Origin: Stomoxys calcitrans
Lineage: Eukaryota > Arthropoda > Insecta > Diptera > Muscidae
Assembly: GCF_963082655.1 (NCBI RefSeq)
Contig: NC_081553.1
Coordinates: 186,938,752-187,002,751, forward strand
Length of the DNA: 64,000 nt
Reading direction: 5' to 3'
Position numbers and translations under genes: made by a program. Under the pieces are notes generated by a model that was not told the origin of the DNA, made no database searches, and worked only from the letters and a program-made list of their open reading frames with translations. Below, in pieces: positions 54,516 through 64,000 of the stretch. Positions within the stretch are counted from its first letter, which is position 1; each line of letters opens with the position of its first letter.

Positions 54516-55835
54516 TAGGTAAATTTGTGTAAGCGTAGAAGACATAGACGACAATGTAAACAGGATTGCGACTGCATTGGCGCGGTCTTTCGAAGATAGT
54601 TGTCATCTTCGAGAAAAGAAATCGGCTCAAGAAGAACCCTGAATGACCGGGAAGATTGGCAATATTGGGACTAATGGCAGAGTACTTCGTAAAAAAGCGG
54701 AAGTTTATGTGTATTACACAGGGCTCAAGGAATACAATATGATTATCGGAGCGCAAGTTCGATAACCTTAACAAAGCCGCTAATATGCAAAAGTTTCTCT
54801 CAAAAACCCATGTCCAAAATGAAACGTTAGTGGACGACATGTGAGTGAGAACAGAGACAACGGGAAACATGTTGAGGCTTTTGATGAAAACGCATTTTTC
54901 ACAGGACGGAGATACGTGAATCTTAGAATAATGAGGTTTATCAAAGGCTTATCATTACGGAATTTATGGTAGAAGAAGCCTTGAGGAGTTTCAAACCATT
55001 TAAGTCACCCGGACCTGATGGAATATCTGGCGCCCCATCTGGCTATTATTTCCATAGCGTGCATGGGACTTCCGTATGCTCCGAAAGCCTGGTAGGAGAC
55101 AAAGGTGTAATTTATACCCAAGCCTGACAAGGCAGGTTATGCGACACCAAAAACCTACAGACCTATAAACCTTACTTCCTTTCTACTCAAAATGGAATCC
55201 ATGGAACGTATTGTGGATACCATGATAAATAGTAGGACATTCAGCTAACTGCTCAAATACAAACATCATGCCTCTGTCAAGGGAAGGTAGGTGGTGATTG
55301 CCCTGCGCGAAGTTTTGCATAAAAAAAAAATAATCCTAGGGTGCCAGGAGATACACATACACATGCTATGGTTGAGCACCATAAATGACCTATTACGAAT
55401 GCTGACTGAGAAGGGATATGAACCCGTCTGCTACGCGCATGATTAAATAATACTTTCAAAGGGAGGGATCCGGTAGGGTTCAAAGGTAAGCTATGCAGAA
55501 GGGCTTATAGGGTCATGCGGATGGCATACAACTGGGCGTGACCAGGGGTCTCAATCAGCCTGTTCACGAGGAAGACAAAAATGGGACAATTTGACGCACC
55601 ACGTTTCCTCAATAGAATGATTTCGATATCTGACAAGGTCAAATTCTTAGGACTGACCTTGGTCCCTTGGACAGGGAACTGAAATGGAAATGTCACATTT
55701 AGAGAAGGCTCACAGATGTTGGGCACTAGGTAGACGAATACATCAGGTTCAGAGAAGATGTTGCCTTGACATAGGCGGATCGATGAGGACCGAACCAAAA
55801 CCGGCAGAGATATTGTATAACTTAAGTCGACTTTT
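54516..55835 (+). pseudogene. LOA-type LINE ORF2 remnant (linker and RT)
   Basis: Scraps of the pre-RT region near 54590-54860 (NKAANMQKFLSKTHVQNE) precede MVEEALRSFKPFKSPGPDGI (54968-55025). RT finger sequence follows: FIPKPDKAGYATPKTYRPIN, LTSFLLKMESMERIVDTMIN, then KHHASVKGR and ALREVLHKK. After a large gap comes NDLLRMLTEKGYEPVCYAHD, where the Y-A-D-D box has become Y-A-H-D, so a metal-binding Asp is gone. Then MGQFDAPRFLNRMISISDKV, KFLGLTL and the thumb KAHRCWALGRR, RRCCLDIGGSMRTEPKP. It ends inside the thumb at about 55830 with no RNase H. Many stops. Confidence 0.82.
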
Positions 55836-56439
55836 TGTAGCATTGTCCACAAAAAAAAAGAATTTTGAAAATCGGACCACGTAGAGTTTTGGCAGCCCGA
55901 ACAATTTTTCGAAATACTGAGGCGACCAATTTGAGGGCCCTGCCAAGAGGAGCCTGGACAACCAAGGGACCTATGGCCTTGAAATTTTGCACTTTATCTC
56001 GATGGCATCTCAGCTCTAAACATTTTTGAAAAGTTGTCTATATCGGTTCCTAAATGACTTATTTTTTACTAGTTTTTTCGATTTTATCCCACTGTTCAAC
56101 GCTTTATCAACTTCCCCACATGCCTAACATATGCTATCCCTTGCCACACCGATACTGCACAACTGCGTGCTATGTGTCCCGTTATGATACCGAAAGCTAT
56201 GGTGACCAACTTTATTGCCTAGAGGCACTCGGACTACCTGGGGTCTTGAAATTTTTGCCCATTATCTTGATGACACCTCAGCTTTAACTATTTTAAATTT
56301 TAAGGAGTTATCTCCATCCGTTTTCAAATGATATATTTCCTATTTTTTTCGATTCTATCCTACTGTGCACTTAGGTGGGCACACATTCCAGATTCCTGAC
56401 TGGGATTTCAAGACTTAGTTTTCCTCTTTCAAAGTAACT

Positions 56440-56545
56440 TTGTAGTATTTAGAGCACCCAGCAAGCCGATTACTGGCTTAGGTGTATGCCCATAGTGGCA
56501 TGGAGCGGATTAACCCACTTTTCAACCTTACCTAACCTAACCTAT
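56440..56545 (+). mobile_element. Orphan LINE 3' end, CCTAACC-tailed, copy a
   Basis: 'gattactggcttaggtgtat', 'agtggcatggagcggattaa' then 'accttacctaacctaacc'. Same 3' UTR as the minus-strand LINE pieces at 4541-4660, 22020 and 23875. Confidence 0.7.
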
Positions 56546-56655
56546 TTTGACCATAAGACCATTCTATATCATCTGTGAAAATTTCAAGAAATTTTATTAA
56601 AGCGTTTTTTGCTTAAATTTAATACTCTCCTATTAGTTTGTTGTGAAAAAAAACG

Positions 56656-56732
56656 AAAGACTTAAGACACAAACCTGTTGTTTCGCTTAGTAACAGAAAG
56701 GCAAAATCCAAAGTTTGTTTCTTAAGTCTTTT
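56656..56732. repeat. Palindromic hairpin element, copy 3
   Basis: Left arm 'aaagacttaagacacaaac' (56656-56674) and right arm 'gtttgtttcttaagtctttt' (56713-56732) pair with one mismatch around the loop 'cctgttgtttcgcttag...'. Confidence 0.8.
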
Positions 56733-57094
56733 ATTTATTTTTTACATGAGCACCCACCAATGAGTTTCCACTTTTTGACACTCATCTAGACAAATTTTAG
56801 ACTATCAATTTTCCACCAAAAAAGCTCTCTAGGTCTTTGGTTAATTTATTACTTGTTTTAAAAAGCTTATCAGCGCACCTTGTAGAGTTCAATCAATTCG
56901 ACTCGAATCAACTTAATTTAATTTGTGATATATATTTACTTCAATTTCAAAGAGTTATCTCTATCCGTTCTCAAATGACATATTTTTGCAAGGTTTTTTT
57001 CGATTCTTTGCCACTGTGCAACGGCACTTAGGTGGGCACACATTCTTGATTCCTGACTGGGATTTCAAGACTTAGGTTTTCCTCTTTCAAAGTA

Positions 57095-57205
57095 ACTTTG
57101 TAGTATTTAGAGCACACAGCTAGCCGATTACTGGCTTATGCGAATGCCCATAGTGGCATCGAGCGGATTAACCCACTTTTCAACCTTACCTAACCTAACC
57201 TATTT
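57095..57205 (+). mobile_element. Orphan LINE 3' end, CCTAACC-tailed, copy b
   Basis: Nearly identical to 56440-56545 and part of the same triplicated unit ('gattactggcttatgcgaat', 'agtggcatcgagcggattaa', 'accttacctaacctaacc'). Confidence 0.7.
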
Positions 57206-57311
57206 TGACCATAAGACAATTCTATATCATCTGTGAAAATTTTAAGAAAATCGGTTAAACCGTTTTTTTCAAATTAAATAAAATCCTATTAGTTTGTTGT
57301 GAAAAAAAAAC

Positions 57312-57389
57312 AAAAGACTTAAGACACAAACCTGTTGTTTCGCTTAGTAACAGAAAGGCAAAATCCAAAGTTTGTGTCTTAAGTCTTTT
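57312..57389. repeat. Palindromic 78-bp hairpin element, copy 4 (perfect arms)
   Basis: Left arm AAAAGACTTAAGACACAAAC (57312-57331) and right arm GTTTGTGTCTTAAGTCTTTT (57370-57389) are perfect 20-bp inverted repeats around a 38-base loop. Each arm itself contains the palindrome CTTAAG. Confidence 0.88.
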
Positions 57390-57678
57390 ATTTATTTTTT
57401 TACATGAGCACCCACCAATGAGTTACCACTTTTTTACAGTCATCTAGACAAATTTTAGACTATGAATTTTCCAAAAAAAAAACTCTCTAGGTCTCTTGTT
57501 AATTTATTAACTGCTCTAAAAAGCCTATCAACGCACCTTAACCCATTTTGAACCTAACCTAACCGTTTTTGACCATAATGCCATTCTGCTTTAGCTGTGA
57601 AAATTCTAAGAAAATCGGTTAAACCGTTTTTTGCTTAAATTCAATAATCTCCTTTTCGTCTGTTGTGAAAAAAAAAAC

Positions 57679-57756
57679 AAAAGACTTAAGACACAAACCT
57701 GTTGTTTGGCTTAGTAACAGAAAGGCAAAATCCAAAGTTTGTGTCTTAAGTCTTTT
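57679..57756. repeat. Palindromic 78-bp hairpin element, copy 5 (perfect arms)
   Basis: Perfect 20-bp arms (57679-57698 and 57737-57756), identical to copy 4; the loop differs at one base ('tgtttggcttag'). Confidence 0.88.
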
Positions 57757-57960
57757 ATTTATTTTTTACATGAGCACCCACCAATGAGTTACCACTTTTT
57801 GACACTCATCTAGACAAATTTTAGACTATGAATTTTCCAAAAAAAAAGCTCTCTAGGCCTCTCGTTAATTAATTAACTGGTCTAAAAAGCCTATCAGCAC
57901 AGCTTGTAGAGTTTAATCAATTCGACTCGAATCGACTTAATTTAATTTGTGATATATATT

Positions 57961-60089
57961 TACTTAAAGTAAAAGTGGACCCAGCCATGGACAGAGAGAG
58001 AGTGTATGTTTTTATGTGTTTGCATGCATGTGTGTGTGTGCGCGTGTGTGTTTGTTCATATATGCTTTAAACAGTTACGAGCTAGGGTAAGTTTTGAATT
58101 TTTCGTTGTTTTTGTAAACTTTTCGGTGGGTTTTTTTTTTGTTCAACTTCTTTTGACCATGCCATATAGTATATCATACATATATGAGTGTTTGTGTTTA
58201 TGATGAGTAATGTGACGTGCCTTACAGGTTGGTTTGTCTCTCCTGACAATGTAATCTAGTTTATGTTTTTGTTTTTTTTTTCTTTCTAAGTGTTTATTAT
58301 AAAAACAAATTAGTGAAGTTAATCCAAAAAAAACACACACACACACACGCAGACGCTCACTCTCACAGGGGTATTACATAAATGGACTGCATATTAGTTA
58401 TACACCTAGTTAAGATTACAATAGAAATCTTTGTTTTGTTGATTTTTTTCATAAAACCCAAAAAAAATTGGCAAACTACATTTTTTTCATAATTTTTTTT
58501 GTTTTCATTTTTTAACAAACATCAATGGACAAATCCGTTGATTCGATACATCTTGATTTGGCTGCTTTGCAAAATCGGCCCACCACAGTATGTTGGCTGT
58601 GACAATAATAGTTGCATGAGGGTATGAGCAGCTAAAATAGCCAATGTCCAACCGGCCAGCCTCTTGTTCAACAATTTGTCTCAAGTTGTTTTACTTAACA
58701 CTTTTTCTTTTCAATTAGCATCTGTTGGTGAAGGCTGAGGTTTAGTGCTGTTGATTTGTTGTTGTTTAGTTGGGTTTATGGCCTTTTTGATAAAACTAAA
58801 GCAAACAATTTCACTTTTATGACAACTTTTTCTTTCAACAGCTTGTATCACTTTTTATTTGTCACAATATTCACTTATTTATTGTATTGGTATTTCTCTG
58901 TAGTTATTTTTGCTTCAGCTATTTGCTTTGGTGAAGGTTATTCTTTTTATTTTGTTTCATATATGCAAGTCTTTTTTGCCGTCTATTACGATTTTCAATT
59001 CTAATTTGTTATTGTTGTGGTTCAATCATATATAGCATTATCCAGGTATACTCGGTTTTTTTCATTTACTTTGTGTAATTTTTTTTTTTTTTTTTTGCTT
59101 ATTTTATGGCAATTTATTTTTTTTTTAAACACTACAACAAGTTTTTTTTTTCTTGGACTTTTCATTCAAAGCAATCTCAATAAACCGTTCAACTTTACGC
59201 TTTTGATTTTTGTTATTGTTGCTCTCAAACTTCACGACTTTTGAAAAAATAAAAAAAAAATATTTTACCGCTGCTTAAAATCGCTCAAGTGGTTGCTTTA
59301 ACGTTTAAAATAAAACTAAACCAAAAGTTTTTAAGACACCTTTGAAGCGGTGTTAAGCACACCAAACCGGACGGACAGACAGACAGACAAACGCACAGCA
59401 TATGAGCGGCAAAATGTTGCTTCTAGTGCTGAGTATGGCTGCATGCGTATTAAGCCAAAAGCCATGTTAACAGCATTGCCATTCATTGAGCAAAGACTGT
59501 TTACTCTCCCGCTCTCTCAATTTTTACAAATGTTTCTTAACTTAGCATATCTTCGATGTTGTTTCACGCCACACCACTTGTATTAACAAAATATTTAGAG
59601 TTTTGTATAATTTTAAATAAAATACAATAAAAACAAAACAAAAAAAAAACATTTTCAAGGCGCCCTCGTTTAAAAAAACTTCTGTTATTGTATAATTTTT
59701 CTTGTTTTCTAATTTGTTTATTAAGTTTAACGATCATAACCATAAACCATGATTTATAGTCTAGTAAGAGAAATGTTTTTCATACAAAAAAAAAATTAAG
59801 GATTTAAGAATGGCCATGTGTTACGTCTTGATTGAATATGACAGCAAGACAAACCTTTAACCATTAATTCCATCATTTAGTCACACCGGCTTTTGAAGCC
59901 AATGAAGATGCGTATGCAGCATATAACACAATCTGTAATTGAAAAACCCAGTTCCTTAGTGGAATGTTCATGGGCAAAATGTGCATTTTTGTAATTGGAA
60001 AGCAAGATGCAATTGGGGTTTTTTCGGCAAATAACAGACATGCAACTTTTTTTTAAAGGAATTCCACTGACTCATTCTACAGAGGCAGA
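57961..60089. other. Anonymous AT-rich DNA
   Basis: No gene assigned. It has GT-rich sequence at 58028-58050, a CA repeat near 58330-58346 and poly-T around 59080-59100. A SINE family 1 tail scrap ('ccttagtggaatgttcatgg') lies at 59950-59985. The open frames at 58006, 58756 and 59017 are F/L/Y-rich from T-rich DNA and show no domain. Confidence 0.5.
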
Positions 60090-62290
60090 AACACCATCAA
60101 AAACCAGTAAGGAAAGACTAAAGTCGGGCGCGCCGACTATATTATACCCTACACCACCTTTTAATAAATAGAACCTAACTCTAAATCTAGTCAGACTTTA
60201 ACTTTGTATACCTATTGAAATATCGAATAGAACCTTGTGAAATTTTCTTACGATGATAAAAAAATGGTGACTTTCTACAGCCTTAAAAGGCAATATCGGG
60301 TAAAAGATATATATAGGAGCGTTCTCTAAATCTGAACCTATTTTTATAAATTTTTGTGCAGGTATAGGGACTTAAAATAAAACTTCTCATGCAAAATTTT
60401 GTAATGATCGTACAAAAATTGAACCTAGTACAGACTTAAAAGGCCATATCGGATGAAAGATGTATATGGGAGCTATATCTAAATCTGAACCGATTTTCAT
60501 GAAATTTTGCACACATATGAGGACGTCAAATAAAACATCTCTTGCAAAATTTGTTAGAGATTGGACCAAAATTGAGGCTTCTACAGCCTTAAAAGACCAT
60601 ATCGGATGAAAAATATATATGGAAGCTATATCTAAATCTGAACCGATTTTGATGAAATTTTGCACACATATGAGGACCTCAAATAAAACATGTCATGCAA
60701 AATTTTTTAAAGATCGGACCAAAATTTTGGATTCTACAGTCTCAAAAGGTCATATCGGATGAAAGACATATATGGAAGCTATATGTAAATCTGAATCGAT
60801 TTTGATGAAATTTTGCACACATATGAGGACGTCAAATAAAACATCTCATGCAAAATTTTGTAAAGATTGGACCAAAATTGAGGCTTCTACAGCCTTAAAA
60901 GACCATATCGGATGAAATATATATATGGAAGCTATATCTAAATCTGAACCGATTTTGTTGAATTTTTGCAAACTTGTGAGGACGTCGAATATAACACCTC
61001 ATGCAAAATATTGTAAAGATTGGACCAAAATTGTGGCTTCTACAGCTTTAAAAGGTCATATCAGATGAAAGATATATATGGGAGCTATATCTAAATCTGA
61101 ACCGATTTTGATGAAATTTTGCACATATACGAGGAGGTCAAATGAAACATCTCTTGCTATATTTTATAAAGATCGAACCAAAATTGTGGGTTCTACAGTC
61201 TTAAAAGCTCATATCGGATGAAAGACATATATGGTAGCTATATCTAAATCTGAACCGATTTTGATGAAATTTTGCACACATATTGAGACGTCAAAAAAAT
61301 TACCTCGTACCAAATTTTGTAAAGATCGGCCCAAAATTGTGGCTTCTACAGCCTTAGAAGGTCATATCGGATGAAAGATATATATTGGAGCTATATCTTA
61401 ATCTTAACCGATTTTTATGATATTTTCCACACATATGAGGTAATCGAATAGAACACCTCATGCTAAATGTTGTAATGATCGGACCAAAATTGTGGTCTTT
61501 CATCCTTAAAAGTCCATATCGGATGAACCGATTTTAATGAAATTGTACACACATATGAGGACGTCAAATAAAACATCTCATGCAAAATTTTTTAAAGATG
61601 TGAGGATATAAAATAAGTTATTTCTTGGTATATTTTGTAAAGATCGGACCAAAATTATGGCTTCTATAAGCCTTTGAAGTTCATATCGGATGAAGGATAT
61701 ATATGGGAGCTATATCTAAATTTAAACCGATTTTTATGAAATTTTGCACAAATATGAGGATGTCAAATAGAACACCTCATTATAATTTTTTTAAAGATCG
61801 GACTAAAATTGTGGGTTCCACAGCCTTTAAACGTCATATCGGATGAAAGATATATATGGGAGCTATATCTAAATCTAAGCCGATTTTTATGAAATTTTGC
61901 ACACATATAAGGACGTCGAATAGAACACCTCTTGTAAAATTTTGTAAAGATTGGACCAAAATTGAGGCTTCTACATCCATAAATGGTCATATCGGTTGAT
62001 AGATATATATGTAGGCTATATCTAAATCTAAATCGATTTTGTTCAAAATCCTTGGGCCAAAGAAGTGATATGGGCAATTTTTTGTGACTATTGGACAATA
62101 AATGCGACCTGTACATTGAGCACAAGAATGCATGCAGATGGAGGACGGACGGACGGACATAGCTTAACCGAATTAGGAAGTGATTCTAAGCCAATCGGTA
62201 TACTTATCAATGGGTCTAACTCTTCTCCTTCTTAGCGTTGCAAACAAATGCACAAAGTTATAATACCCTATACCACAGTGGTGGTGTAGG
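60090..62290 (-). mobile_element. DINE-1/Helentron-like element, subfamily III, long array
   Basis: Minus orientation. Right end 'aaaaccagtaaggaaagact' with hairpin AGTCGGGCGCGCCGACT (60122-60138), then 'ttataccctacaccacc'. The array has about a dozen monomers with 'tatatgggagctatatctaa', 'ttctacagccttaaaaggcc', 'atatcggatgaaagatat' and 'gaaattttgcacacatatgagg'. The 'agctat' landmark at 60471, 60624, 60777 and 60930 is exactly 153 bp apart. The left end reads 'ggacggacggacatagctta', 'cttatcaatgggtctaactc', 'gtggtggtgtagggta', the last the inverse of the block next to the hairpin. Confidence 0.83.
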
Positions 62291-62374
62291 GTAGAAATAG
62301 CAATGCGTTAAGTAAGACCAGTTCGAATCTTATATTCTCTTCACTATGGATCGCAAAGGGCCAATTCATTGTTC

Positions 62375-63905
62375 GATTTTTATGCCTTCCACCATAGGAT
62401 GGGGGTATACTTAGTTCATCATTCCGTTTGTAACACATTGAAACATAAAAAAGTATGCATATATGTTGTTGATCGCCTTGGCATTCTAAGTTGATTAAGC
62501 CATGTCCGTCCATCTATCTGTCTGTCGAAAGCGCACTAACTTTCGAAGGAATAAAGCTAGACGCTTGAAATTTTGCACAAACACCTTCTATTAGTGTATG
62601 TCGGTTGGGATTATAAATGGGTCATATCGATTCATGTTTTGACATATATAGCTAGCATATAAGCCGATCTTGTATCTTCTTAAGCCCCTCGAGGGCGCAA
62701 TTCTTAACCAATTTGGCTGAAATTTTGTAATAGGTGTTGTGTTTTGACTTCCACCTATTGTACCAAGAATGATTCATATCGCTTTATTATCTGATATAGC
62801 TGTCATATAAACCGATCATGGATCGTTACTTCTTGAGCCTCTAGATGGCGCTAGACATATCCGATTAGGCTAAAATTTTGCATGAAATGTTCTGTTTTGC
62901 CATGCAACAACTATGCTTAGTATGGTTCAAATCGGTTTATAAGATGATATAGCTCCCATATAAACCGATTTCCCGCATATACCTCTTGGCCCTTTAGAGG
63001 GCACAATTCTTATCCAATTTGGCTGAATTTTTTTCACTATGACTTTACCTATCACCTTCAACAAATGTACTTAGTATGACTTGAATCAGTCCAAAACCTA
63101 ATATAGCACATATAAACCGATCTCCCGAATATACCTCTAGGCCCCCCAGAGGGCTCAATTCTTATCTTATATAACTTTAACTATCACCACCAACAAATGT
63201 ATTAAGTATGGTTCGAATCGGCTCAACTACTGGTATAGCTTTCATCGGTTCATAAGATGATATAGCTCCCATATTAACCGATTTCCCGCATATACTTCTT
63301 GGCCCTTTAGAGGGCACAATTCTTATCCAATTTGGCTGAAATTTTGCACTATGACTTTACCTATCACCTTCAACTAATGTACTTTGTATGACTTAAGTCA
63401 GTCCAAAACCGAATACAGCTCCTATATAAACCTATCTCCCGAATATACCTCTAGGCCCCCTAGGGGGCTCAATTCTTATCCGATTTGGCTGAAATTTTGC
63501 AATATAAATTTAACTATCACCTCCAACAAATGTATTACGCATGGTTCGAATCGGTTCAAATACTGGTATAGCATCCATATATACCTCTAGACCCTTTAGA
63601 GGTCGCAATGCTTATCCGATTTGTCTGACATTTTGCACAATGACTTTTCCTATTACCTCCAGCAGACCTCATATACCTTTTATATAAACCGATCTCCCGA
63701 ATGTACTTCCTGGGCCTCCGAAGGGCTCAATTCTTATCCAAATAAATAAAAAATCCAATAGCGATTTCTTGTTATGATCTCCCATAACCTTCCTTTTAGT
63801 GTGTACCTATAAACAGTGCATAGATAGATACCATGCAAAGCACTTGACAAATGCGGTCCATGGTGGAGTGTATATAAGATTCGGCCCGGCCGAATTTATT
63901 TGATT
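62375..63905 (+). mobile_element. DINE-1/Helentron-like element, subfamily II, complete
   Basis: Left end 'tttttatgccttccaccatagg', 'catgtccgtccatctatctg', 'gcttgaaattttgcacaaac'. Monomers carry 'atagctcccatataaaccgat', 'ctttagagggcacaattctt' and 'tggctgaaattttgcacta', partly scrambled near 63050-63400, where about 250 bases recur. The right end has 'catggtggagtgtatataag' and the perfect hairpin ATTCGGCCCGGCCGAAT (63879-63895). Remaining bases to the window end start another similar monomer or unknown sequence. Confidence 0.82.
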
Positions 63906-64000
63906 TTATTCCATTTGGCTGAAATTTTGCATAAAGAATACCATAATCTAATCTAAAGAATACCATAACCTAAACATACGTACCAAATGGAGTAGCGGTT

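Larger units (their letters stand above)
55885..57960 (-). repeat. Family X repeats within a large triplicated segment
   Basis: Three related units: 'gatttcaagactta' at 56404 and 57061 gives a 657-bp period, and 'ttttgacc' at 56545, 57203 and 57567 gives periods of 658 and 364. Units contain a CCTAACC-tailed LINE 3' end (first two units only), the block 'ttctatatcatctgtgaaaat', the 78-bp palindromic element, 'tgagcacccaccaatgagtt' and 'agacaaattttagactat'. Reverse family X pieces lie at 55885-56100, 56225-56390 and 56950-57030. Confidence 0.7.

Noticed and set aside
58006..59244. Three ORFs rich in Phe, Leu and Tyr as membrane proteins
   Set aside because: Hydrophobicity derives from poly-T and GT tracts, and no consistent frame or domain is present.
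8440..63905. Regular direct repeats as possible CRISPR
   Set aside because: Monomers are 153 bp, tandem without unique spacers, and lie in eukaryotic transposon context.

Overview
The window reads as repeat-rich nuclear DNA of a calyptrate (probably muscid) fly such as Stomoxys, Haematobia or Musca. That assignment rests on the AT-rich composition, the fly-type DINE-1/Helentron-like repeats, mellifera-type mariner termini and RNase H-bearing Jockey-group LINEs. The species cannot be fixed from the sequence. I found no convincing intact host gene, tRNA, rRNA or CRISPR array. Every recognisable protein-coding stretch is a decayed transposable element. The window is best read as intergenic or large-intron DNA.

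Five kinds of repeat make up most of it. (1) DINE-1/Helentron-like elements with internal arrays of 153-bp monomers lie at 0.3-1.8, 4.7-5.4, 8.4-9.9, 20.4-21.8, 24.2-24.6, 28.65, 36.9-39.5, 40.0-40.4, 41.9-43.8, 50.4-52.1, 52.7-53.0, 60.1-62.3 and 62.4-63.9 kb. There are at least three subfamilies, each ending in a GC-rich hairpin. (2) A ~237-bp mariner-derived MITE with TA target duplications has six copies, at 3.7, 4.7, 21.3, 26.1, 28.8 and 30.9 kb, plus tandemly repeated half copies at 11.7 kb. (3) Two tRNA-derived SINE families are present. SINE family 1 has eight recognisable copies, several with clear target-site duplications. SINE family 2, at 44.3-44.8 kb, shares its 3' tail with a LINE at 7.0-8.07 kb. 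(4) LINE pseudogenes are of two types: LOA/R1-like, carrying a DUF4780-type ORF1, reverse transcriptase, RNase H and a C-terminal zinc motif; and fragments of a second, RTE-like type. (5) A G/C-skewed ~130-bp-period array occurs in opposite orientations at 11.7-14.1 and 33.7-35.8 kb.

Layout: 0-10 kb is Helentron-like repeats, a duplicated TATCGATA-rich unit, MITEs and two LINE 3' halves, one split by a SINE with a 12-bp target duplication. 10-20 kb is anonymous DNA, the G-rich array, two converging LINE fragments and a low-complexity block. 20-32.7 kb is a dense mosaic of nested LINE, SINE, MITE and Helentron-like pieces. 32.7-45 kb is G-rich array followed by long Helentron-like arrays. 45-50 kb has tandemly duplicated LINE pieces and a broken mariner-like transposase. 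50-58 kb has a Helentron-like copy, a (TAAAA)n tract, a LINE with both ORFs and a large triplication carrying a short perfect-palindrome element. 58-64 kb is anonymous DNA and two more Helentron-like arrays.

The features most worth attention are the exact 153-bp period kept by three diverged subfamilies, the SINE-LINE tail sharing, the 78-bp hairpin element, the mariner transposase that lost its catalytic Asp codon before being duplicated, and a dozen or so independent local tandem duplications inside dead elements. All coordinates were read by eye. Boundaries of decayed repeats are good to roughly 10-30 bases.
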